DNA from: Chromatiales bacterium
GTDB taxonomy: Bacteria; Pseudomonadota; Gammaproteobacteria; UBA6429; Thiohalophilaceae
NCBI GenBank assembly: GCA_027057985.1
Contig: JALUTJ010000172.1
Span: 1-5,449, forward strand
Direction of reading: 5' to 3'
Length of the DNA: 5,449 nt
Every line of letters begins with the position of its first letter. Within the stretch, counting starts at the first letter, position 1. The translations under genes and the position numbers were made by a program. Below are positions 1 through 4,982 of this stretch, piece by piece. Below the pieces are notes generated by a model. That model was not told the DNA's origin and ran no database searches. It saw nothing but the letters and a program-made list of their open reading frames with translations.

Positions 1-785
1 GGATTAACCGCCACCGCCTGATTGGCGGGCAAGGTCCACGGTGTGGTAGTCCAGATAACAATGGAGATCGGACCCTTGCCTTCATGACCTTCAACCTTAT
101 GGCAGCGTGACATCAGGGCTTCTTCATTAAGAATTTCAAACCGCACATCGATGGCGGGCGAGGTCTTGTCTTCGTATTCCACTTCGGCCTCGGCCAGTGA
201 TGAACCACAGTCAACACACCAGTGCACTGGCTTGGAACCTTTATGCAGATGACCATTTTCTATGATCTTGCCCAGCGCACGCACGATACCGGCCTCAAAT
301 CTGTAGTCCATGGTGAGGTAAGGCCTGTCCCATTCACCCAGCACACCAAGACGTTTGAAATCTTCACGCTGACCATCCACCTGTTTCGTGGCATAGGCAC
401 GACAGGCATCACGAAACTCACTGTGGCTGACAGCAACACCAGCCTTACCCAGTTTTTTCTCGACCATGAGTTCGATCGGCAGACCGTGGCAATCCCAGCC
501 GGGAATATAAGGCGCATCATAACCGCTTAGGGTTTTGGATTTGATAATAATATCTTTCAATACCTTGTTTACCGCGTGGCCGATATGAATATCGCCATTG
601 GCATACGGTGGTCCATCATGCAGCATAAACAGCGGACGTTGCTGTTCTTCGGCCAGCTTGCGGATTTTGCCGTACAGATCCATCTGCTCCCAGTTTTTCA
701 GAAAGCCGGGTTCACGCTGAGCAAGGTTGCCACGCATGGGGAAATCGGTTTGCGGTAAGTTCAGGGTATCTTTATAGTCAGCCAC
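1..785 (-). CDS. ileS: Isoleucyl-tRNA synthetase, N-terminal part (cut by window edge)
   Basis: Cytoplasmic class I aminoacyl-tRNA synthetase that charges tRNA-Ile with isoleucine and edits mischarged valine. Only the first 261 codons are inside the window; the family is about 940 residues long. The N-terminus [19 protein letters not shown] matches E. coli IleRS residue for residue in layout, which fixes the start at the GTG at 785. An in-frame TAA lies eight codons upstream, so no longer form is possible. The class I HIGH motif (HIGH, residues 67-70) follows HDGPPYANG, and [11 protein letters not shown] lies at 95-105. The visible part ends in the threonine-rich editing-domain motif [11 protein letters not shown] (245-255). 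Shine-Dalgarno complementarity is weak (GAAGAAA about 9 nt upstream). It lies 57 bp downstream of ribF on the same strand, the usual ribF-ileS order, in which lspA commonly follows. No frameshift or stop is seen in the visible part. Confidence 0.97.
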   Translation of the reverse strand, partial: MADYKDTLNLPQTDFPMRGNLAQREPGFLKNWEQMDLYGKIRKLAEEQQRPLFMLHDGPPYANGDIHIGHAVNKVLKDIIIKSKTLSGYDAPYIPGWDCHGLPIELMVEKKLGKAGVAVSHSEFRDACRAYATKQVDGQREDFKRLGVLGEWDRPYLTMDYRFEAGIVRALGKIIENGHLHKGSKPVHWCVDCGSSLAEAEVEYEDKTSPAIDVRFEILNEEALMSRCHKVEGHEGKGPISIVIWTTTPWTLPANQAVAVN

Positions 786-813
786 GATAATTATTTCTTC
801 AGGTTAGCCTTTG

Positions 814-832
814 TTATTACCTTGGGTAATAA
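814..832. repeat. Perfect 8-bp palindrome between ribF and ileS
   Basis: TTATTACC, three bases, then GGTAATAA: a perfect inverted repeat of 8 bp in the 57-bp gap between the ribF stop and the ileS GTG. It would form a small AU-rich hairpin in the ribF-ileS transcript. No T-run follows on the minus strand, so it is not an intrinsic terminator. It could be a regulator-binding site, an mRNA processing site, or a structure tuning ileS expression. The sequence shows only the symmetry; the role is open. Confidence 0.6.
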
Positions 833-842
833 GCGGTTACGT

Positions 843-1772
843 TTATGCAGCAAAATATGCCTGCGCCTGTTCAACATCCTTCTGTATCTGTTGTGTTAAT
901 TCTTCCAGTGAATCAAACTTTTCTTCATCACGAAGTTTTTTCAGAAAACTTACCTGGATATGACGACCATAAATATCTTCGTCGAAATCCAGCAGGTAAA
1001 CTTCCAGCAATGCCTTTGTCTCGTTCACGGTTGGCCGCGTACCCACGCTGGCGACACCGGGGACCGGCTCACGATCCAGACCAAAAACTTCCACCACGAA
1101 AATGCCCTGCACTGCCGAGGCATGTCGATGCAGGTGAATATTGGCCGTTGGGAAACCCAGTTCCCGCCCCAGTTTTTCACCGTGTGCCACGCGGCCACTC
1201 ATGCGGTACTCACGGCCAAGCAGTTTCTCGGCTTCAGCCATATCGCCGGCCTGCAGTGCCGCCCGAATTCGGGTACTGCTGACACGCTCACCATCAATCT
1301 CGAAAGTGTGCATGCTGACAACCTGGAAACCATGTTGCCTGCCCGCCTCAACCAGGGTATCGAAGGTACCGCTGCGGTTTTTGCCAAAACGGAAATCATC
1401 GCCCACCACCAGATACTTTACGCCCAGCTTTTCCACCAGCAGCTGCTGAATAAAATCTTCTGCCGACAGTTCAGCCAGGCGGCGATTAAACGACAGGCAC
1501 AGCACCCGATCCACCGAGTAGCGTCGCAGCGCCAGTATCTTCTCCCTGAAACGGGTTAGCCGTGCCGGGACTTTCTGCGGTGCAAAATATTCCATCGGCT
1601 GCGGCTCAAATGTGATCAGTGCCGCGGGCAAACACAGCTCGGCCGATTTTTCTGCCAGCTGCCCCAGCACCGCCTGATGCCCAAGATGCACACCGTCGAA
1701 ATTACCAATGGTGGCAACACAGCCCTTATGCCCGGGACGGATATTCTGTAGGCCGCGAATCAATTCCATCAT
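843..1772 (-). CDS. ribF: Bifunctional riboflavin kinase / FMN adenylyltransferase (FAD synthetase)
   Basis: Cytoplasmic enzyme that phosphorylates riboflavin to FMN with ATP and then adenylylates FMN to FAD. It is 309 residues, the usual bacterial RibF length. The N-terminal nucleotidyltransferase domain shows GNFDGVHLGH (23-32), FEPQP (55-59), RLTRFREK (71-78), GDDFRFG (124-130) and VSSTRIR (164-170). The C-terminal flavokinase domain starts near residue 190 with SGRVAHGEKLGRELGFPTAN (192-211, with the PTAN nucleotide/Mg motif), then GTRPTVN (244-250) and LEVYLLDF (256-263, with the Glu expected to be catalytic). Two adjacent ATGs are possible (1772 and 1769); the second aligns with the MKLIRG start of E. 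coli RibF. Neither has a recognisable Shine-Dalgarno sequence. The gene ends in TAA. It lies upstream of ileS and 385 bp downstream of murJ, far enough to suggest its own promoter. Confidence 0.97.
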   Translation of the reverse strand: MMELIRGLQNIRPGHKGCVATIGNFDGVHLGHQAVLGQLAEKSAELCLPAALITFEPQPMEYFAPQKVPARLTRFREKILALRRYSVDRVLCLSFNRRLAELSAEDFIQQLLVEKLGVKYLVVGDDFRFGKNRSGTFDTLVEAGRQHGFQVVSMHTFEIDGERVSSTRIRAALQAGDMAEAEKLLGREYRMSGRVAHGEKLGRELGFPTANIHLHRHASAVQGIFVVEVFGLDREPVPGVASVGTRPTVNETKALLEVYLLDFDEDIYGRHIQVSFLKKLRDEEKFDSLEELTQQIQKDVEQAQAYFAA

Positions 1773-1781
1773 GCATGAACG

Positions 1782-1810
1782 AGTTTAAAAAAAGAAGAAA
1801 AGTATATCAA
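1782..1810 (-). promoter_or_regulatory. Candidate ribF promoter (extended -10)
   Basis: On the minus strand, TGATATACT (complement of 1801-1809) is an extended -10 element, TGn followed by a 5/6 match to TATAAT. It would start transcription near 1794, leaving a leader of about 20 nt. An alternative reading uses TTGATA (1805-1810) as a -35 with TAAACT (1782-1787) as -10 at 17-bp spacing; that would start transcription almost at the ribF ATG. Both readings give a very short leader without a Shine-Dalgarno sequence. This is inferred from consensus matching only. Confidence 0.4.
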
Positions 1811-1877
1811 TTCCCGGAGAAATATACCGCAAAGAATTCAGCCTGGCGGCTTTTATGGCCCGATGCGAGCCGATTTC

Positions 1878-1904
1878 ACCGCAAGGACACAGAGGAAGCA
1901 AAGG
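1878..1904. repeat. Short 9-nt periodic purine-rich repeat
   Basis: Three consecutive 9-nt units, ACCGCAAGG, ACACAGAGG and AAGCAAAGG, each begin with A and end in AGG. The stretch is preceded by TTTC and followed by TTT. From memory it resembles the ACCGCAGAGGACGCAGAGG-like periodic intergenic repeats seen in many environmental proteobacteria. Only the periodicity is directly visible; membership of that family is inference. Confidence 0.45.
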
Positions 1905-1912
1905 TTTATGTT

Positions 1913-1964
1913 GGTTAGAATAGGTCGGTTCAAGGAGCAAGGCGACGGAACCGACAATCTAATC
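1913..1964. repeat. REP-like imperfect hairpin, 52 nt
   Basis: The inner arms GTCGGTTC (1924-1931) and GAACCGAC (1948-1955) are perfectly complementary over 8 bp around a 16-nt loop. Outside a small asymmetric internal loop, GGTTAG (1913-1918) pairs with CTAATC (1959-1964), with one G-T wobble. The ends TAGGTCGG and CCGACAAT resemble, from memory, the TAGGTCGG...CCGACA repetitive extragenic palindromes of gammaproteobacteria. Its 5'-TAGGTC...GACAA orientation is opposite to that of the palindrome at 1972-1987, so the two make an inverted pair, as in REPIN elements. Confidence 0.55.
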
Positions 1965-1971
1965 TGTTTTG

Positions 1972-1987
1972 TCAGACTGAAGTCTGA
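1972..1987. repeat. REP-like palindrome, copy 1
   Basis: TCAGACTGAAGTCTGA is self-complementary over 7 bp each side of a 2-base centre; as RNA it gives a 6-bp stem with a UGAA tetraloop. Flanks are TTTTG on the left and TCTAC on the right. An identical 16-base copy occurs at 2130-2145 in the same orientation, judged by the right-hand CTAC flank. It is probably a member of a dispersed extragenic palindrome family. Confidence 0.65.
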
Positions 1988-2004
1988 TCTACTCGTAACA
2001 GGAT

Positions 2005-2019
2005 ATTTTGCAGCAAAAT
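2005..2019. repeat. 15-nt palindrome with single central base
   Basis: ATTTTGCAGCAAAAT has 7-bp perfect arms around a central A. It lies between the first REP-like palindrome and the paired CAGGGATG hairpins. It is too tight to form a stable RNA hairpin over its full length, so a protein-binding site or repeat debris is more likely than an RNA structure. No role is shown. Confidence 0.4.
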
Positions 2020-2034
2020 GTTATGAGCGACCGT

Positions 2035-2073
2035 CGATTTCAGGGATGAAATCGTCGAGCGGCCAGGGATGGC
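2035..2073. repeat. Tandem hairpins sharing a CAGGGATG core
   Basis: The first hairpin pairs CGATTTCA (2035-2042) with TGAAATCG (2047-2054), 8 bp, around loop GGGA. The second pairs GCCA (2062-2065) with TGGC (2070-2073) around the same GGGA loop. Both therefore have CA-GGGA-TG at the tip while the stems differ, which is what compensating change in a repeated structure would look like. The two tips are 23 nt apart. This fits a repeated extragenic hairpin family; the identity of the family is not established here. Confidence 0.55.
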
Positions 2074-2129
2074 GTATAGCGTGTCGCGAATCAGGCTTTC
2101 CCGAATGGCTGGCTATTATATTGCTAGTT

Positions 2130-2145
2130 TCAGACTGAAGTCTGA
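2130..2145. repeat. REP-like palindrome, copy 2, just after murJ
   Basis: This is the same 16 bases as at 1972-1987, flanked on the right by CCCACCTAC, and it lies 12 bp beyond the murJ stop codon. In the murJ transcript it would be the first structure after the TAA, so it may protect or define the 3' end. No T-run follows on the minus strand, so it is not a canonical intrinsic terminator. Copies 1 and 2 bracket about 142 bp that includes the CAGGGATG hairpins. Confidence 0.65.
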
Positions 2146-2157
2146 CCCACCTACAAC

Positions 2158-3723
2158 TTATTTGGCTCCTGTTTTTGGTCGCTTGAGCTGGGAAAAACGT
2201 ACCCCACTAAGGCCCAGGGCAGCAAAATAGACCACGGCACCTAGAGGAATCATCCAGCTCAGTTTTACGATTCTTGCTCTGGCTCCGGCTGCAATCCAGC
2301 TTTCGCTGTCACCGGCAACCAGCAGTAAAACCAGCACCATAACGCTGGCCGCAAACAGGCTTTGCAGCAACAGCTTAAACCAGCCCGGTTGCGGATGGTA
2401 CACCCCCTTCTTTCTTAGCCCGACATAGAGCAGGCCAGCATTGATAAACGAGGACAGGGTCGTGGCCAGTGCCAGCCCGGCATGGGGCGCAGACCAGCCC
2501 AGCTGTAACATCGGCACCACGAATAAGACATTCATCGCCATATTGGCAAACATGGCCACCAGCCCCACCTTAACCGGGGTTTTGGTATCCTGTCGGGCAA
2601 AATAGCCCGGTGCCAGCACCTTGACCAGGATAAAACCAATCAGCCCGGCGCTGTAAACCAGCAGGCTCACCGCTGCCATCTCCATGTCATGCGCACTGAA
2701 ATCACCGTACAGAAACAATGTACTGAGAATCGGCACCGACAACGCCGCCAGAGCCACCGCTGCCGGCAGGGCAATCACCAGCACCAGGCGTAGCGCCCAG
2801 TCCAGCATATGTGAAAAGGCATCAGGATCACCGGCCGCATGCTTTTGTGACAGTTTCGGCAGGATCACCGTTGCCAGCGCAATGCCAAAAATCCCCAGCG
2901 GCAACTCCACCATACGATCGGAAAGATAAAGCCAGGTCACACTGCCACTGACCAGGAACGAGGCAATCAGGGTATCGAACAGCAGGTTGATCTGCATTAC
3001 CGAGGAACCAAAAATACCCGGCAGCATCAGCCGAAAAATGTGTTGCACCCCGGAACTTTTCCAGCCCCAGCGCGGCCAGCGCAGGAGCTTCAGTCGTAAA
3101 ATAAAGGGGAACTGAAAGCCCAGCTGCACCGCCCCGGCCACGAATACCCCCCAGGCCAGCGCCATAATGGGCTGCTGCAGGTGGGGCTAAACCCAGATCG
3201 CGGCAATAATCAGGCTGATATTGAGTAAAACCGGGGTAAAGGCCGGGACCGCGAAGCGACCATAACTGTTCAGCACGCCTGCAAACAGCGCGGTCAGCGA
3301 CATAAAAAAGATATAGGGAAAGGTGATACGGAGCATGGCACTGGTGAGTTCAAACTTTTCCACCTGGCCGATAAAACCGGGCGCAAAAATCATTACCAGC
3401 AGAGGGGCGGCGATAGCGGCAATCACGCTCATTATAAATAGTATCACCGCCAGTGTACCGAGAGTGTTGCGCACCAGTTCGGAAACTGCCTCGTCACCCT
3501 GTTCGGTTTTGACCTCACTCAGAACCGGAACAAAGGCCTGGGAAAAAGCACCCTCGGCAAACAGGCGACGCAGGAAATTCGGGATTTTAAAGGCCACCAG
3601 GAAAGCATCTGTGCCGGCATCGGCACCAAATATGCGCGTAAAGACCATGTCGCGCAACAGGCCAAACACCCGTGACACCATGGTCATGGCGCTGACGGTG
3701 GCGGTTGATCGCAGTAATCCCAT
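2158..3723 (-). pseudogene. murJ: MurJ lipid II flippase, interrupted by one in-frame TAG
   Basis: MurJ (MviN, MOP/MATE-type transporter, 14 membrane helices) flips lipid II across the inner membrane for peptidoglycan synthesis. The reading frame runs 521 codons, close to E. coli's 511, in one phase throughout. Codon 179 (3187-3189) is TAG. The context is LLNISLIIAAIWV, stop, PHLQQPIMALAWGV, which aligns without a gap to LLNIS...AAPYFNPPVLALAWAV of E. coli MurJ, so the stop replaces one residue near the end of helix 5. Key family residues are intact on both sides: R18, R24, D39, R52 and, past the stop, R270 in YLSDRMVELP. The start ATG at 3723 has an ACAGG ribosome-binding site 6 nt away; the gene ends in TAA. 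An ATG at 3165 has no ribosome-binding site. Since MurJ is normally essential, this is a sequence error, a recent mutation, or a suppressed or recoded codon. It could equally be annotated as two open frames, 3187-3723 and 2158-3165. Confidence 0.93.
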
Positions 3724-3765
3724 TAAGTACCTGTTTTTCCTATTATTTTAGTGAAATTCCTGTGC

Positions 3766-3795
3766 AGCATACCATGAGCACCGCCTGTTTCCCAA
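3766..3795 (-). promoter_or_regulatory. Candidate murJ promoter
   Basis: On the minus strand, TTGGGA (complement of 3790-3795) and TATGCT (complement of 3766-3771) are spaced 18 bp, and TGG precedes the -10 hexamer as in an extended -10. Each hexamer matches consensus at 4 of 6 positions. The start of transcription would be near 3759, giving a leader of about 36 nt before the murJ ATG. Weak consensus evidence only. Confidence 0.25.
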
Positions 3796-3823
3796 GGCAG
3801 AAGCCATTATCCCGGCCCGGGCA

Positions 3824-3845
3824 GATATTTAGCCGATATTTCACC
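3824..3845. repeat. 11-bp direct repeat upstream of the rpsT promoter
   Basis: GATATTTAGCC is followed directly by GATATTTCACC: two copies, identical at 9 of 11 positions, about one helical turn apart. They end 8 bp before the rpsT -35 hexamer, around -65 to -44 of the predicted start. This is the place for an UP element or an activator site on one face of the helix. The function is inferred from position only. Confidence 0.4.
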
Positions 3846-3853
3846 GCCCGGCA

Positions 3854-3882
3854 TTGACAAACAGGGGCAAAGTCGCGAAAAT
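3854..3882 (+). promoter_or_regulatory. rpsT promoter
   Basis: A perfect TTGACA -35 (3854-3859) is followed after 17 bp by GAAAAT (3877-3882), a 4/6 -10 match. The next bases, ACGCGG, make a GC-rich discriminator, the type linked to ppGpp/DksA (stringent) control of ribosomal genes. Transcription should start near 3889, leaving a leader of about 36 nt before the S20 start codon. The -35 is convincing; the -10 is less so. Confidence 0.6.
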
Positions 3883-3912
3883 ACGCGGCTTTCACAAGAT
3901 GATAACCGAGTC

Positions 3913-3917
3913 AGGAG
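3913..3917 (+). promoter_or_regulatory. Shine-Dalgarno site that fixes the TTG start of rpsT
   Basis: AGGAG lies 7 nt before the TTG at 3925 and is the only strong ribosome-binding site near the S20 frame. It supports the unusual start codon, because no ATG lies at a suitable distance in that frame. Confidence 0.85.
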
Positions 3918-3924
3918 ACTTACT

Positions 3925-4185
3925 TTGGCTAATTCAGCACAATCTAAAAAACGTGCCCGCCAGGCGGAGACGCATCGTCAACGCAATGCGAGCTACCGCT
4001 CCATGTTCCGTACTTCGCTGAAGAAGGTACTGGCTGCGATTTCTGCTGGCAATAAAGACGAAGCCGCTACCGCATTTAAGGCAGCAGTATCTGTTATTGA
4101 CAAGACCAGCAACAAGGGCCTGATCCACAAGAACAAGGCTGCGCGTTACAAGAGTCGTTTAAACGCACGTATTCACGCCATGTAA
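3925..4185 (+). CDS. rpsT: 30S ribosomal protein S20
   Basis: A small basic protein (86 residues) that binds 16S rRNA in the body of the 30S subunit and helps early assembly. The sequence MANSAQSKKRARQAE, NASYRSMFRTSLKKV and KGLIHKNKAARYKSRL follows E. coli S20 (87 residues) along its length; the NKAAR stretch near the C-terminus is the most recognisable family signature. It starts with TTG, read as Met, with AGGAG 7 nt upstream. E. coli rpsT also starts with UUG, and there S20 represses its own translation through that inefficient start, so similar autoregulation is likely but not shown here. The gene is divergent from murJ, is preceded by a TTGACA promoter with a GC-rich discriminator and is followed by a strong terminator, so it is probably a single-gene transcript. 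Confidence 0.98.
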   Translation: MANSAQSKKRARQAETHRQRNASYRSMFRTSLKKVLAAISAGNKDEAATAFKAAVSVIDKTSNKGLIHKNKAARYKSRLNARIHAM

Positions 4186-4186
4186 T

Positions 4187-4205
4187 TTTCCCTTTTTCCG
4201 GGAAA
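4187..4205 (+). other. Small stem-loop just after the rpsT stop codon
   Basis: TTTCCC (4187-4192) and GGGAAA (4200-4205) pair over 6 bp around a 7-nt pyrimidine-rich loop, starting 1 nt after the TAA. No T-run follows. It would sit between the rpsT stop and the main terminator and may act as a 3' stabilising hairpin. It could also be chance complementarity. Confidence 0.35.
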
Positions 4206-4214
4206 GCATGACGT

Positions 4215-4246
4215 AAAAAAACCGCTTCATTTGGAGCGGTTTTTTT
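4215..4246. terminator. Bidirectional intrinsic terminator between rpsT and the converging membrane-protein gene
   Basis: Seven A (4215-4221), CCGCTTC, loop ATTT, GGAGCGG, then seven T (4240-4246). The stem has 7 bp, with one T-G wobble on the plus strand, and the A and T tracts could extend it. With a T-run downstream on both strands it can stop rpsT transcripts moving right and the 4260-4970 gene's transcripts moving left. This is the expected arrangement between convergent genes. Confidence 0.9.
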
Positions 4247-4259
4247 ATGTGTGGACTAA

Positions 4260-4970
4260 CTATTTAGCCGCTGGTAGAAGTAATGCCGAGATTCTTTGCA
4301 GACACCTGTGGTAACCCACGATATCCGGACGAAAAATACTGTGATGAATGCGAGTGTTCTTAATAAAAGCCTTTGCCAGGTTAAAATTGGCAACACGATT
4401 ATTAAGTCGCTTAAGAATCTGCATTGCCAGCATCTTTCGCAGGGAAAAATGCAAAAATAGAAACACCACCAGCAGCAGAAAGATTACTGTAAACATAAAC
4501 AGCGGTCTTTCATAAAACAACTGCGATAACTGCGAAGCCAGCTGTTGCGGCTGCCATGTCCCCTGCCAGTAAAGTAATCCAGCGGGGACGATCGTCAACA
4601 GGGCAATAACAAGCAGGTCAAACAACATCACCTGCAACATCCAGCGATTGCGCCATTTCTGGAGTATTGAAATAACATCCTCATCAAACTGCGAGGAAAC
4701 ACTTGCCAGTTGCTGCTGCATCTTTTCCAGTTCATCCTCATCACCCGATTCAATTTTCTGTAATGATGATCCCCACGCAACCCGGCTGGAAAAGTAATTA
4801 TCTTCTTCACTCAGACCGGTGGATCTGGCAATGCTATCAAGACAATAATAATGTTCCAGCAGCGTCAACAAGCTGTCTTTAAGTGGCTGCTTGATTAAGG
4901 TACTTTTCTTTAGCTGGGCCCTGAGCTGCGCATTACTCATACCCTTGTATTTTTCACTCACATCTTGCAT
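4260..4970 (-). CDS. Uncharacterised membrane protein with two transmembrane helices
   Basis: I do not recognise the family. With the ATG at 4970 it is 236 residues. A charged, helix-prone N-terminal region (1-110) includes an acidic stretch, SGDEDELEKMQQQL (75-88), that could be a short coiled coil. Two hydrophobic segments follow, about 112-135 (LFDLLVIALLTIVPAGLLYW) and 156-176 (FMFTVIFLLLVVFLFLHF), joined by a loop of about 20 residues. A basic C-terminal tail of about 60 residues (RIHHSIFRPDIVGYHRCLQR, 207-226) completes it, so both ends are probably cytoplasmic. There is no signal peptide or catalytic motif. A GTG at 4979 would add three residues, but AGGTGA (complement of 4976-4981) lies 5 nt before the ATG, which favours the shorter form. 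It ends in TAG, with a TAA four codons beyond inside the terminator. It lies 12 bp downstream of the DUF302 gene and is probably co-transcribed with it. Confidence 0.8.
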   Translation of the reverse strand: MQDVSEKYKGMSNAQLRAQLKKSTLIKQPLKDSLLTLLEHYYCLDSIARSTGLSEEDNYFSSRVAWGSSLQKIESGDEDELEKMQQQLASVSSQFDEDVISILQKWRNRWMLQVMLFDLLVIALLTIVPAGLLYWQGTWQPQQLASQLSQLFYERPLFMFTVIFLLLVVFLFLHFSLRKMLAMQILKRLNNRVANFNLAKAFIKNTRIHHSIFRPDIVGYHRCLQRISALLLPAAK

Positions 4971-4982
4971 AACAATCACCTG

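Larger units (their letters stand above)
1773..2157. other. Gene-free, palindrome-rich spacer between murJ and ribF
   Basis: This 385-bp gap separates two housekeeping genes on the same strand and contains no open frame that looks like a protein. An open frame on the plus strand from about 1863 to 2138 runs straight through several palindromes and has no recognisable domain or ribosome-binding site. The gap instead holds a probable ribF promoter next to ribF, a 9-nt periodic stretch, a long imperfect hairpin, two copies of one 16-bp palindrome about 142 bp apart, and two hairpins sharing a CAGGGATG core. This density suggests that several families of intergenic repeats have accumulated here. 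Individual elements are listed separately. Confidence 0.75.

Noticed and set aside
222..530. Open frames of 86-102 codons overlapping the ileS coding region
   Set aside because: The ileS frame carries the conserved synthetase motifs through this stretch; the others have no start signal or homology I can recognise.
845..1559. Long plus-strand open frames across ribF
   Set aside because: They are antisense to a clearly conserved ribF and give low-complexity, domain-free protein; they are shadows of its codon pattern.
1840..1855. Possible terminator AGCC-TGGC-GGCT followed by TTTTAT on the plus strand
   Set aside because: The stem is only 4 bp and no plus-strand gene precedes it.
1863..2138. 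91-codon open frame on the plus strand in the murJ-ribF gap
   Set aside because: It runs through four or more palindromic repeats, has no ribosome-binding site or recognisable domain, and its composition is that of translated repeats.
3165..3167. Independent second gene starting at the ATG at 3165 (C-terminal MurJ half)
   Set aside because: No ribosome-binding site precedes it, and the protein-like sequence continues back through PHLQQPI to the stop without a gap, so it is the rest of murJ and not a separate gene.
3811..3821. CCCGGCCCGGG palindrome upstream of rpsT
   Set aside because: Its GC-only 5-bp arms around one base are short and likely by chance in GC-rich sequence; no link to the promoter elements is visible.
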